Positions 33,922 through 45,551 of a stretch of DNA of 64,000 nucleotides are shown piece after piece (position 1 is the first letter of the stretch; the number at the start of each line of letters is the position of its first letter). This DNA is from Thalassia testudinum (lineage: Eukaryota; Streptophyta; Magnoliopsida; Alismatales; Hydrocharitaceae), in the NCBI GenBank assembly GCA_037157565.1, contig JAZHRO010000062.1, forward strand, positions 3,782,001 through 3,846,000, given 5' to 3'. A program made the position numbers and the translations under genes. The notes below the pieces were generated by a model. It ran no database searches and had not been told where the DNA came from. It saw nothing but the letters and a program-made list of their open reading frames with translations.

Positions 33922-35464
33922 GCAATTGGTTGGACCATCCACGACCTTAGGAGGATTGAGCCATCTTACTATAATCACCATATTTTTATGGAAGATGGAT
34001 CCCGCTCTTCTCGTGAAATGCAAAGGTGATTAAACTCGAATATGCGAGAAGTGGTCAAAAAGGAGACAATCAAGTGGCTCAATGTTGGAATTATTTACCA
34101 GATCTCGGATAGTTCGTGGGTTAGCCTCGTTCAAATTGTACCCAAAAAGGTAGGAAGAACCATTACGACTAATGAGAAAGGGGAATCCTTTACCACTCGT
34201 TCAGCTTCCGCTTGGAGAGTTTGTATTGATTATAGGAAACTAAACATAGCCACCAAAAAGGATCATTTCCCCTTGCCATTCATTGATCAAATCCTATAAA
34301 GGTTAGTTGGGCATAAGTACTTTTGCTTCCTGGATGGTTATTTGGGATATAACCAAGTCCTTATCCATCCTAAGGACTAGGAAAAGACAACTTTCACATG
34401 TCCCTACGGAACCTTTGCATTCCATAGAATGTCGTTCGGGCTCTACAATGCACCCATGACTTTTCAAAGGTGCATGCTGGCCATCTTTTTGGACATGGTG
34501 GGAGATTGTCTTGAGGTATTCATGGATGATTTCTCTATTTTCGGAGATTCCTTCAAGTCATGCCTAGCTAACTTGGAATTGATCCTCCAGAGATGCATCA
34601 AGACATGGCTGGTCCTTAGCTGGGAGAAAAGCCACTTCATGACTCAAGAAGGCATTGTCTTGGGTCAAGTGGTTTCTAAACGGGGTATTGAAGTTGATAA
34701 GGATAAGGTGGATGCTATCTCTAGACTCCCTCCACCCACATCCGTAAAGCATATCTGCTCTTTTCTTGGGCATGTGAGTTTCTATAGAAGATTCATCAAG
34801 GACTTTTCGAAGGTTGCTCGACCCTTGAGTAACCTTCTGGCCAAAAACACGCCATTTAGTTTGATGAATCATGCCATAAGACATTTCATTTATTAAAAAT
34901 GGCAGTCACCTGTGCCTTGGTGTTGCAACCACTTGTTTGGACAGCCCCATTTGAGATAATGGCGAATGCATCTGATTATGCAGTCGGGCCTTCTTGGGTC
35001 AGAAAATCGAGAAAAAGCCCTCCGTAATCTACTATGCTAGCAAGACTTTGGACGAGGCCCAGGGGAATTACACTGTAATTGAAAAAGAATTGCTAGCCGT
35101 AGTCTTCGCCTTAGAAAAATTTAGGGCTTATCTTTTAGGTTCTCATGTTATCATTTACACGGACCACTCGGCCTTGAAACATCTCTTGGCCAAAAAGGAT
35201 GCCAAGTCCCAGCTTATTTGCTGGATTCTATTACTTCAAGAATTTAATCTTGAAATCAGAGACAAAGCCAAGGCACAAAATGTAGTGGTGGATCATATGT
35301 CAAGAATCCTAATTGATTCTCCTCATTTGGATATCCCCATCTTTGAAATAATTTTGGATGAGACTATCCTTACAGTCTTGGGTATCCAAACCCCCTGGTT
35401 TGCAAATATCATCAATTATTTGGCCGTTGGTCAAATCCCCCAGGATTGGACTAAACAACAATAG
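33922..35464 (+). pseudogene. reverse transcriptase and RNase H of element D
   Basis: RT motifs in order: WLNVGIIYQISDSSWVS (34075), WRVCIDYRKLNIATKKDHFP (34214), FLDGYLGYNQ (34330), FHRMSFGLYNAPMTFQRCM (34420) and the catalytic FMDDFSIFG (34520). The connection domain (SFLGHVSFYRRFIKDFSKVA) reaches about 34896. RNase H restarts at 34994 with YYASKTLDEAQGNYT, EKELLAVVFALEKF and IIYTDHSALKHLL, ending at 35464. Lesions include stops at 33919, 34297 and 34378 and shifts near 34870-34990. Confidence 0.85.
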
Positions 35465-36679
35465 GATAGACTTATGTCTGAGGCCAAATATTATTTTTGG
35501 GACAATACCAAGCTTTACCATATCGGTGCTGACCAGATTATTCGTCGATGCATCCTGAAAAATGAGTTCCATAGTATACTTGAGTTTTGCCATGCATCTA
35601 CGTGTGGTGGACATTTTTTCGGGAAAAAGACGATGGCCAAAATTTTGCAATCCTGATTCTATTGGCCGTCGTTATTTAAGGATGCTTAGGAATTCTCAAG
35701 GTCATGCGCCTGATCCCAGACACTCGGGAACATGGCCAAGAGAGACATGATTCCCTTAAACCCAATACTTTTCGTCGAAATTTTTGAAATTTGGGGCATT
35801 GACTTCATGGGACCCTTCCCTCCATTTGGACACCATTATATTTTGGTCTCTGTTGATTACGTGTCCAAATGGATTGAGGCAATCCCCACCCGGACTAATG
35901 ACCATAAAGTGGTCATCAATTTTGTGAAGAGAAATATCTTCAGTTGGTTCGGGATTCCTCGGTCAATTATCTGTGATGGTGGCACACATTTCACTCATGC
36001 CCAGTTTCAAAACTTATTGGGGAAATATGGGGTAAATCATTAGATCTTCACACCCTATCACCCACAGATGAACCAATAGGCCAAGGTCTCCAATCGGGAG
36101 ATCAAAAACATTTTGCAAAAAATTGTAAGGCCTGATAGGAATGATTGGACTCAAAAGCTAGATGATGCTCTTTGGGTCTACTGTACGACGTACAAAATGC
36201 CTATCGGTATGTCTCCGTTCCGTCTGGTGTTTGATAAGGCATGCCACTTACCCATAGAGTTAGAACACCGGGCATTTTGGGCCATCAAGAAATGTAATTT
36301 TGACCTAGAGTTGGCCGGGAAGACCAGGAAACTCTAACTAGATGAGTTGGAGGAGCTTAGAAATGATGCCTATGAAAATACTAGAATCTATAAGGCAAGG
36401 ACTAAAGCTCTTCATGACCAAATGATTTCACGTAAGAGCTTTGAGCCAAACCAAAAGGTATGGCTTTTCGATTCTCGACTGAAGCTCTTCCTTGGTAAGC
36501 TTAGGTCTAAGTGGAACGACCTGTTCATTATTGAGCGAATTTTTCCTAATAGGGCTATCGAAATATCTGACCCAAAGACAAGTAATTCCTTCAAGGTCAA
36601 CGGGAAACGTCTCAAACCCTTTGTTGACCATGTACTCCCTGAACCCGTCTCGGACAAGGTTGCTCTCACCTTGCCCTGA
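35465..36679 (+). pseudogene. integrase of element D
   Basis: The zinc-binding part has degenerate His/Cys spacing near 35570-35660 (FCHAST-CGGHFFG), then shifts. The core is WGIDFMGPFPP (35793), [18 protein letters not shown] (35858), IICDGGTHF (35967) and NREIKNIL (36094), giving D, D and E. The C-terminal part (36113-36679) contains [17 protein letters not shown] and KVWLFDSRLKLFLGKL, ending TGA at 36677. Stops interrupt it at 35462, 36041, 36077 and 36336. Confidence 0.85.
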
Positions 36680-39661
36680 CCACCATTGGCCAAACATCGC
36701 CTAGTTGAAGGCACTAAACTTAGCACGTGTAAAGGCTATTTCGAGTTGACTAGAATCTCATGGAAACTAGGTGCTATTCTCCCAATTTTTCTCTCCTTCA
36801 TTCTTTCATTTTAACAATGAGGACATTGCATTAGCTAAGCATGGGGGTGGATATCTTATGAAATAATCTTTTTGTCAGCGGTAACAGTCATTTCCTATTA
36901 TTTTATTAAAAAAAAAAATAGGAGAAGAGAACTTAAGCATTAGGAGTTGCAAACTTTAGGAATTGATACTTTGGGACCTGAATACTTATACTCTTCAGGT
37001 CTTCGGGCTTAATTAGCTTGGGTGTCCACTCGAATGTGGACTTAGCCTCGAGTCCTCGCCAAATAATTTTATTCTCATTTGGCTAATAAATTGGGGTGAT
37101 AAGTACACGACTTATCAACTCACCTTCTGATTTGAGGGGACTATAAGTCTAAGCATTTGCACATTATTTGCACTAACTCACTTTTTGGTGGTTTCTTTGT
37201 AAATTGGGTAGCTAATGAACTTTCTAGGGTAGTATGGCTGGCAAGTTGTTGTGGGTAACAGTCCATTGGCCGGTTGTCTAGAGCTCATCTACATGACCAT
37301 ACTCATTCTACTACTGTTAGGTAAATCTTAGATCAGGGAAGCCACCGACTTAGAAAAAAAAAAAAATGATGCTAAAAAATAAAAATAAAAAAAGAAGAAA
37401 AATAGAAAAAGGGGTAAAATAAAAATAGAAAAATAAACCACACTTCACAGCACTAGTATTGAAAAAGCGATCTTCGTTTTCGATAAAATTTGTAACATAA
37501 GATGATGTGTCTTTATAGTTTGTTGCATGGTAGAAAATCGCTTTTCAAAACATTTAATATTCAAAAACTAACCACGAAAATAGTTAGGTCATCTCCACGA
37601 GGAGGAATTAGCCTATTAAACTAGTGAGTGGTGCCTCAATTATTCGAGAAACTCAATGGGTGCGCATGCTAATTCGTGCAATTGTTTTCTCACATAAATT
37701 CTCGTTTTAACCAATTAATCAAGAATGTAGGTGTTTAGATGTAAAATCAACACCATATAATATTATGTTAACAGGTGATCTTAGCACGGGAAAACACCAT
37801 AAATATTAATCTCCAATAAAATATAGCTTGTTTACTATAATCAATATGACATGCTCAATCTCATTCAGTAAAGACATTCCACCACAAATAATTTCAATTG
37901 AGTAAAAGGGTATTTATGCAAATTCACATCAATAAATTTATTCAGTAAATAAGTGAATAGTGAACCCCCCAATGGCAAACTTGGTGATTTTTAATTGGAG
38001 GAGAAATAGAAGATTTCTCCTCTCTCTTCCTTGCGTGAAGGAATAGGTGTGGATGGATGCGAGAGTCGAGGGGATGGCGCACCTCGACGAGTGTTTCATG
38101 ATGGTGGCAGCGGCAGGTCGGTGGCAGCCAACTGTAGGTGATGAATCTCGCTGGCGAGTGTGGGTTATTTCTTGCTACTTGCTGCAGGCGACGCGAGGAG
38201 GTGCACGTGGCTGCTGCACAAGGAGAAGGGAGGCTGCTGGAAGTGTGAGCGGCCGCTGCGGGTGGGCTGCTAGCCTGCTGGAGTTGCGCGCGCGCATTCA
38301 CTATCGACCGCTAGTGGGAGCATGCTGCTGGTCTACTAGCAGTGCGATCGGGCTCATAGGCTGCTGGCCTGCTAGCGATGCATGTGCGGGCATGGAGTTG
38401 GAGTAGGTGTAGTGTGGCAACGGCAGTGGTGTTGTGGCTGCACGCTGTCATCGTGCAACCGGCGAGAGGGAGAAAGAGCAAAGGTGCAGCATGCCTAAGC
38501 CATAGTGTGCACAGTGTCCACAGGGTGCGTTTATTCCACGGTGATGGAGGAAGGAGGAGATCTCCGCCGGGGGGAAGGATGAGTTTTTTTTCTGCAGATC
38601 GCCTGCCTCCTCATAAAAAGATCTTCATCGGCCGCACCCTTCTCCAACCACTCACAAAGATTGCGAGTGGTTGGAACGGTAGAATCCACCAAGCAACATC
38701 CTCATCAGACGTCTGATCAGATCTACAGACGTCTTAAAAATGTAGATATCAGTAAATTCATGATGGCGATCCCAGACATCTGTCATTTTCTCCAGACGTC
38801 TTATAGATGTAGAAATGAACGTCTAAACTATTGCACCTAGCTTGCATTCATCAAATAAATTATGTTATCATATCATATGTTATTAAATGCAAAATTGATG
38901 CAAAAAATAATATGCAAACTAAGGTAAATTATCATATATCTCTTAGTCAATTAACAACTAAGTGTAAATAATTAAAAAGTACTTAGGCTAAATAATGGTC
39001 CACGAAAGTGAACTTATCAAGTATGCCTGGCAAGTTATCGTGGGTAGCAACTCATTGGCCGGCTGTCCAGAACTCAGCTCACAAAAATGCACAAATAATT
39101 TCCAAAGTACTTAGGGAAGGAGAGGGGAAGTAGAATAACCGGGGAGATATACACTAGGTTCACCCTTGTGTTGAACCCATAATTTTTTTTTTTTTAAGTA
39201 GCAAGAAAGCTACCATTCGAAAAGATAAACCTTTAAGCAGAAACTTTTAAGGTCACCTAGGGTTGTAGAAACCTGAAGTTCATTTTAACGGCTACCTAGT
39301 GAGTCTTTCACTTTTTTCACAAGATGCTTAGCACTTAGAGTCCTTTTAGAGTCTTGGGTACGTTGGGTAGCCATAAAAGGTTATCCTGAAACTCTCAAAC
39401 TCAAAAAAATCCAAAAAAAATTAGATAAGAAGAAAAAGCAAAAAAAATGTACCTTCCTTTTTTCAAATAAGGCGAGGGCTTCGGCGGTCTACATTCTGGC
39501 AGACACTTGGGCACTGTCAAGTTTTTGTAACTAGGTCTTGGGTTAAAATTTTCTAAAGGAATCAATAAATCTTGCCTAAGTAATCAAATCCTGATTCTAC
39601 TTTTATACATAGCATTTAGGTTAATTTTGTCAGGGACTAGCAAAAGATAAGCATGGGGGTA
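36680..39661 (+). other. 3' non-coding domain of element D
   Basis: No gene. A PPT-like block (GAGGACATTGCA...AAGCATGGGGG) lies at 36819-36847. A CTGGCAAGTT...CATTGGCCGG segment occurs twice (about 37234-37300 and 39026-39090) on either side of the solo LTR. The terminal PPT GCATGGGGGTA is at 39651-39661. The GC-rich ORFs between 38047 and 38716 lie inside the solo LTR and match no family I know. Confidence 0.7.
37460..39019 (-). repeat. solo LTR in the 3' domain of element D
   Basis: Plus-strand ends are TGAAAAAGCGATC and CTTATCA. AGTAT at 37455-37459 and 39020-39024 is a perfect 5-bp target-site duplication. The GCGATCTTCGTTTTCG start and layout resemble the minus-orientation LTR of element B. 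It contains no PBS or coding domain, so it is the product of LTR-LTR recombination or an isolated LTR. Confidence 0.85.
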
Positions 39662-41107
39662 TGATGAACATGCATAAATTCATGATAAAATGTTATTTAT
39701 GATAGTTCCTAAGCCTAGCATTGCATTCCATAAGTATAAATAGTGCATAACATGCATTACATTACATTTAGGATAATTTGTGTATATTGTTTAGTAATTT
39801 AGACATTTTATGGCCAGAAGGCAATGCGGCATCTTTACGGGCCTCAGATGAAGAATCCGACTGTACGAATGGATCTGGAGCGACGATCGCAGTCTGACAA
39901 CGTCGAAATCACCTCAATTCGAGCACCGTGGCATCCTCTGCAAGTGAGGAAAGGTGGACGGTCCAGATGGTGCCACGTGGCACCATCTAGAGTGCCCAAC
40001 GCTGGCCGACGTCACTCCAAGGTTTTCTCAACCAGCAATCTCAGCCGTTGGGTGAAAATCCAAAGCTGAGAGACCCCCTTCACCGTGCTCCCATGACTCA
40101 CCTTTGCGACATAAACTTGGGCTTGGCACATTGGTTGAAGCACCGATCTCCAAGGGAGGGGCACAGGTTTGAGACTAGCAAAGTCCCCATCAATTTGTCA
40201 ATTAGGCGCACACCAATGCGCATGCCAGCACACACCAGCAGTGCACACCTGCGCACACACCAGCGCACACCAGCAGGGCATGAGCATGATTCACGTGAGT
40301 AGCCATGAGTTGGCTACAGTAATGCTTGAGCTGGACCTACAGTGACGTCCTTGAGGTCGCTAATTATCTTGTGTCCATTTTTGGCCCCTTCCCATCCACT
40401 ATATAAAGACCTACACACCTCCCTTGCCTAGCCATCTCTACCTTTGCTACACCCACGTACTCTAGAGCTCTAGAAGCCCATCAAAGCTTCCAAGAGCTTA
40501 TGCCCAAGCTCGAAAGGTCCCCTACTAGTGTAGTGATCCCTTACCCCACCAAATATTCGTCATCTCTCTCGCCACCTTCATAGGGAACCTTAGAGTTGTC
40601 CTCCCACCTCCATTCCGGTAGAAGATCACCTCAAGGTCCTCATCCCCATTTCGAAGCCTTGGTGAAGCATTCCTATACCCGGTGTCCTCCTGCATCTCAC
40701 CTCCGTCGTCCAACACCTCACCCTTTTCATCCAAGCTACCGCCAAGCGCCATCGTCTCACCAAACAGCCAATTTGGGATATTCCTCCTCACCCTTATCTC
40801 TTTTGTATTTTTTTAGTATATTGTAATAAACATTTGCATGATATATTAGATTTGTTTTCCTCTCCTTTGTGAGTTATCTTGCTTGCCCTGTTCTTTATAA
40901 AAACACAAAAAAAAATCACAAACCCTAAAACCTCGAAAAGAAACAAAATGAAGTGCGGATTTCAACAAAAGTAAACATCACCTCCCTGTGTTTGACCCGG
41001 GACTCCCTTGGAGTTTCGATTATAAATTGTATTTGATAACGCATTTTGCGAGCTACGACGACGGATTCTCGAAACCCTAATTTTTCTTCGCTAAAACCCG
41101 TTCATCA
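39662..41107 (+). repeat. 3' LTR of element D
   Basis: Starts TGATGAACATG right after GCATGGGGGTA and ends TTCATCA, forming a 7-bp terminal inverted repeat (TGATGAA/TTCATCA). TATA-type box at 40400-40408. The sequence matches 28370-29864 throughout with many substitutions and indels; it is 49 bp shorter. Confidence 0.92.
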
Positions 41108-41633
41108 CATCAGCCAGCCTCAGGTCACCAAATGCAAATTCTTCATATAGCATTGAGGGAATCAAGTTGATGAAGGCTCCCAAGTCAAGGAGGGTTCAAT
41201 CAAAAGATATGTCTCCAATGACACACGAGATCAAAGGTGAGCCTAGGTCATTCTCTTCAGGAGTAGCTTGCTCAAAATGATCAAGTTCTCTTGCATTGAA
41301 AGGACCACCCTCTTGGGACTCCTTTGTTGACTTTTAGGAGTGGAAAGCGCCTTAAGGAACTTTGCATATGTGGGAATTTGTTGTACGGCATCAAGGAGAG
41401 GGATGTTAATGTGGACTTTCCTAAAGAGTTCCAATAATTCCTTAGATGAAGGTTCAGCTTTCTTCTTGGGCATCTTAGTTTGTTTAAGGGCCTCAAGGTA
41501 AGGAATTGGGTTCTTGCCCTTGTTGGTCAAATCAAATTCAGGTCTAACCTGGTCATCCTCCAGGATCTCAGGTTCAGGTTTAGTGTTAGGTTGGGAGGTT
41601 GAGGGCCCTAGGTCCTGGGTAGTCCAGCCACAT
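41108..41633 (-). pseudogene. Gag/protease junction of element B2, beyond the D insertion
   Basis: Minus strand from 41633: an open stretch ending a Gag-like tail, then the conserved lead-in LFRKVHINIPLLDAV (about 41430-41390) and KRVVLSMQENLIILSKLL, a frameshift near 41262, then a TGA just before the active-site loop DLGAFINLIP (about 41187-41158). The domain stops at 41108 and resumes at 28369 on the other side of element D. Confidence 0.8.
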
Positions 41634-43045
41634 TGATAAATGTTAGTTTATCATCATCCTTAGCATCCATTCACATCTAGTTCCTAAGATTTTGTCCACT
41701 GCATTTCATTATATCATTGCATTTAGCATGCATGTGCATTTAGGGTTTAGAGCATACATTAGCATTCATTTCACATTATCTCATGTAGTTTCTGTTTGAT
41801 TGCCAGGGATGAATGCATTGGAAATCAGAGAAACCTTGGCAATATGGAAGGCACTTAGAACATTTGTGAAGACAGAAGCTCCAGTAGTTGGACCCCAGCT
41901 CAACTCAGCTAGATCCAACTCAAATCCAACTCCTACCCTACTCCCTCTCCACCTTAATGGCCGTCCACCTACATTAAAACCACCGACCATTGGTGCCGAA
42001 AATACACTCCTTGGCACCCTTTCATATGGCACCAAGGAAGCTTCCTAACCATCCTCCTTGGCATCCTTTCACATGGCGCCAAGGAAGCTTCCTAACCACC
42101 CTCTTTAACACCCTTTCACATGGTGCCAAGGAAGCTTCCTAACCACCATCTATACTAGCCTATGAAAAGACCCCCCATCCTACCATTCAAACCATCCTTG
42201 GCAAGCAACATCTCTTCCATTAGTTAGGTTCCACCCATACCACCTTCATCGACGCTAAGGAAGAAGAAGGAGAGAAGAAGATCAAGGGGCAACCAACTTG
42301 CCCCCTTGGTGCCTTCTTCCTCTCTCTCTTCTCCCTTAGCCATGCCAAGGAGGAGATCTTCTTCATAAAGGGGAGATGGCTAGGCATTGAGGAGGAGCAA
42401 GGTGGTTGATGCCCACCTTGGAGGAGAAGGCTTGGAGGACTATTTGAAGAGGCCAAGGAGAAGCCTTTTTAAGTGCAAGAGCAACCACACTTGGAGCAAG
42501 GCTATCCAAAGCTCTACCAAAGGATCCCTTCTGTTCTTTATCTTTATATGTTTCTTGTATTAGCTAGTGTGTTTTTATTTTCATGTAACAAGCATTTCGC
42601 TACATTCTGTCTAGTTGCTAGTAATACAAGTTGCAAATTGCCTTCCAAGTTCATGTCTTTATCTTAGTGTGTTTCTCATGTTATTCTATTGTAGTGCACA
42701 CCACACTCTCCTCTTCTAATTACCCTAGGTGCACTTGCCTAGGGTGAGCTTAGAAGAGAGGGTTTCATTATTATCACCTAGGCATAGTTTTAGCGTAGTT
42801 AATCTTCACAGCAAAAACCCGATTATTTCTAAAACCCCTAAAAACAACAAAATGAAAAATACAAAAATACATGTGTTGATTTGAGAGGTGAGAAGAATCA
42901 TTTTTGTGATTAATAAATTGGCCTCCTTAGACGACCCTAGATACTCCACTATCTAGGTATTATAAATTGTTAAAGTTGATTGCAAAGATACGCGTTACAA
43001 CAACACTAATTACATCATTTAACAAACCACGTATTTCTTGCATCA
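41634..43045 (+). repeat. solo LTR at the B2/C junction
   Basis: Begins TGATAAATGTTAG and ends TTGCATCA. CACAT at 41629-41633 and 43046-43050 is a perfect 5-bp target-site duplication. A U5 hairpin is at 42936-42957. Three tandem 47-bp units lie at 42007-42147. A TATA-like TATGAAAAG is at about 42161. No PBS follows. The left flank is B2 (minus strand) and the right flank is C gag (plus strand). Confidence 0.9.
42007..42147 (+). repeat. three tandem 47-bp units in the solo LTR
   Basis: Units start at 42007, 42054 and 42101. Each contains a TTTCA-ATGG-CCAAGGAAGCTTCCTAACCA core, with few mismatches between units. Confidence 0.88.
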
Positions 43046-44600
43046 CACATCTGGCCTAGACCTTCGGGCCTCCTGTTCAGAATCGGAACATCCTTCTCAT
43101 GAAGATGTCCTCCTTCTCACTTATGGATAAGGCTGCCCACTGGTACCAGACTCTGACCCATCCGATCAACACATGGGGGTAACTCTAATCTGAATTCCTG
43201 AAGAAATTCTTCCCAGTTGATTAGAAGAACGCTTTGAGGCACCAGATCACACACTTCATGTAGAATGCGGGAGAACCACTTTTTGGATCTCATGCGAAAA
43301 TGCCTCCATCACGAAGTTCCTAAATGGGAACAAGTCCAGTCTTTTTACCAAGGACTCTGTGAGGATATTAGGCTATTTGTCAATGCAACTTGTGATGTCA
43401 ACATCATGGGTTAGCATAAAGATATCATTTGGGAGATTCTCGTGAACATGTGTGAGAACTCCATAAACAATGAATCTATGGGTGGCTCAAGGCCTATCCA
43501 CATTTGTGCATTGACACATCTGTGATGTCAACAATTGGACGACCACCCGTGCATTGACAAATATGTGAGAGACACATGAGACTCAAGGCCTATCCACATC
43601 CGTCGATCTAGAGTTGGTGGCTAGTCGCCTGGACAAGGTCTCTATCATCAAGAAGAAGGTGGATTAATTGGCTTAACATCTGCAGAGACCCACAGCCGCA
43701 CAACAAAGCACATATGCACAACCGCCCTCAGGCAAGGAGGTTGTGCATAACATTCACCACCACTCTTACCACGGGATGGACCCGTATCCACCCCTATTTG
43801 ATCCCAGTTTCAGAGGAAACTCAAGATTTGCCTACTCTAGTTGGGGGAACTCTAAACCCTCATACTCTGACTTCTCTGGAATTCCTCAGACCTACGAGGA
43901 ACTCTACGCCATCTAGAATGATCCATTCTCTAACACCTATAACACTGGATGGCACAATCATCCCAACTTTGAGTAGTTGTGAAATAATCAGAACACGAGA
44001 CCTCAATTCCAACCTCGACCACAGGCTTTATGCCCATACCAGCCCGCTTAGCCTAGGCCCAATCGAAATTACCAATCTGGATCGTCAAGGGAAGATCAAA
44101 TGAATTTGATTCTACAAACCCTGGCTGACATTCAAAAGACCAATGCGGCTATGCAAAAACAACACAAAGATGAGATCATAGAGGTTCTAAATCAGCTTGC
44201 ACAGATGGTTGCGTCTCGCCAACCTGGTGCACTCCCATCTCAACCTCTGCCAAATTCAAATAACGTGTCGAACTAGAGGTGAGTTATGAACATGAACAAG
44301 GGCCAAGCTCACTACGTTTATCAAGCCCCTTCTATTCCATCACCCAAAAGGATGGAGGCTTCGACATCATATTTGGGATATCAGCAGCAATGACCTCTTT
44401 TGCTTACTCCAAACCAAAACTAAGTAGGCCTTAATGCTATCACCACCCATAGTGGAAAATCGACTCAGGATCCACCTTATCCTAGCCACTCTAAACCTGG
44501 TAGTTTAGAGCCTAACCCTAGGATTTTTACCCAGGACACCCCTGTCCCAGATCCAGAGCCTGAACCAATCCTAGAGGAACCTACAGAGGTTCCATTTCCT
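43046..44600 (+). pseudogene. gag remnant of element C
   Basis: Homology to element A Gag starts within the target-site duplication at 43048 (H-L-A-stop-T-F-G) and continues with HWYQTLTHPINTW (about 43138), LRHQITHF (about 43215) and HAKMPPSRSS/KCLHHEVPKWEQ in alternate frames near 43290-43345. The Asn/Pro-rich tail runs to about 44480. Stops occur at 43184, 43203, 43260 and others. A short local duplication (TGTGATGTCAACA, CGTGCATTGACA) lies at 43390-43560. The N-terminal half of gag is absent. Confidence 0.7.
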
Positions 44601-44606
44601 AAGGCT

Positions 44607-45551
44607 TTGACCAAAGGAAAGAGGAAACCCAAACCCGTGGCACTTGAGGAAGACTTAGTCAAGCTCTTTAAGAAAGTCCAAATAAACATCCCCTTAATGG
44701 ATGCGATTTGCCACGTGCCGGCTTACGCACGAATTCTAAAGGACTTATGTACACCAAAGAGTAAGCTGCGAAACAAAGATGGGAGTTCGATCGTATTGTC
44801 TGAGCAAGCTAGCTCAATCATCCTGAGCAAACTCCTGCAAAAAGTGAAAGACCCTAGCACCCCTTTGATCTCCTGTAAGATCGGCGACCTAGAATTTGAT
44901 CAAGCTTTATTGGATTTAGGAGCCTCCGTAAACCTGATCCCTACGTCCCTACTAGATCATTTCGAGGAAACTAAGCTCAAACTGACTGAGGTGACCTTGC
45001 AGTTAGTATACAGATCAATCAAGTCACCTAGAGGAGTTCTCGAGGATGTTCTAGTTAGGATTCAAGATTTCTACTTTCAAGTGGACTTCATCATATTAAA
45101 CATGGATACTCCTAAAATCTTGAGAGATACACTGAGCATCTTAGGGAGATGATTCCTAGCCACAGCTAGGGTAAATATCATTTGTGAAGAGGTCTAGATC
45201 AAGTTGAAATTCGGGAACAAGACTCTGAGGGTTGATATCTTTAAGGCCCAGAAAGGAATAAACTGTGGGGCAATTGAAGTATGCGACATCAGTTCTTTGG
45301 TTGAGGACTCGATTATAGAGGAAAATTCGATCATCCCTAATCCTCAGCCACAAAAAGATCTTCACCTACAGATAGAGAAGAACAAAGCTGATCCAGACCT
45401 ACAAATAGCTCCCACCTTATCTTTTGAGGCCCATCTCAAACCCCCACCCACTGTTGATAACCTAGTACTAGAATTGAAGCCCCTCCCGGATCATCTAAAG
45501 TACATCTTTTTGCATTCCAACCAAACATTTCCTGTGATTATCAATTCCTGA
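44607..45551 (+). pseudogene. protease region of element C
   Basis: An open stretch of 181 codons includes the lead-in LFKKVQINIPLMDAICHVPA and the active-site loop DLGASVNLIP (about 44917-44946), reaching SILGR before a TGA at 45150. FLATARVNI then continues in the same frame with a further TAG near 45197, followed by an open linker to 45551. The D-L-G triad is intact, but the two stops end the domain at the conserved ILGR-FLA motif. Confidence 0.82.

Larger units (their letters stand above)
28370..41107 (+). mobile_element. Element D: complete but decayed Ty3/gypsy (Athila/Tat-like) retrotransposon
   Basis: LTRs at 28370-29864 and 39662-41107 flank a PBS (29868-29885), leader, gag, protease, RT, RNase H, integrase, a long 3' domain and a PPT (39651-39661). 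It sits in the protease of element B2, whose frame resumes on each side. The right flank is CATCA; the left flank seems to have lost a few bases together with the LTR TG, so no clean target-site duplication is seen. The LTRs differ at roughly one base in eight over the first 200 bases, so it is much older than B. A solo LTR (37460-39019) later entered its 3' domain. Confidence 0.9.
13084..41633 (-). mobile_element. Element B2: old Ty3/gypsy element, minus strand, split by two nested elements
   Basis: Minus-strand pieces assemble in order from high to low coordinate: protease lead-in (41633-41108), protease core (28369-28101), RT (27675-26613), RNase H, integrase (to about 24950), 3' domain, 3' LTR. 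The intact-frame logic is restored when D (28370-41107) and B (14707-24318) are lifted out: the protease active site at 41140-41170 runs into the LQLANRS motif at 28345-28365. Its 5' LTR, leader and most of gag are missing beyond 41633, where element C sequence begins after a solo LTR. All frames carry stops or shifts. Confidence 0.8.

Noticed and set aside
36680..37450. env-like gene in the 3' domain of D (also checked in A, B and C)
   Set aside because: Athila-group elements can carry one, but no ORF with a signal peptide and membrane segment is visible in any of the 3' domains here.
38047..38716. GC-rich ORFs of 119 and 112 codons
   Set aside because: They fall inside a solo LTR with a clean target-site duplication, show no domain, and are GC-composition artefacts.
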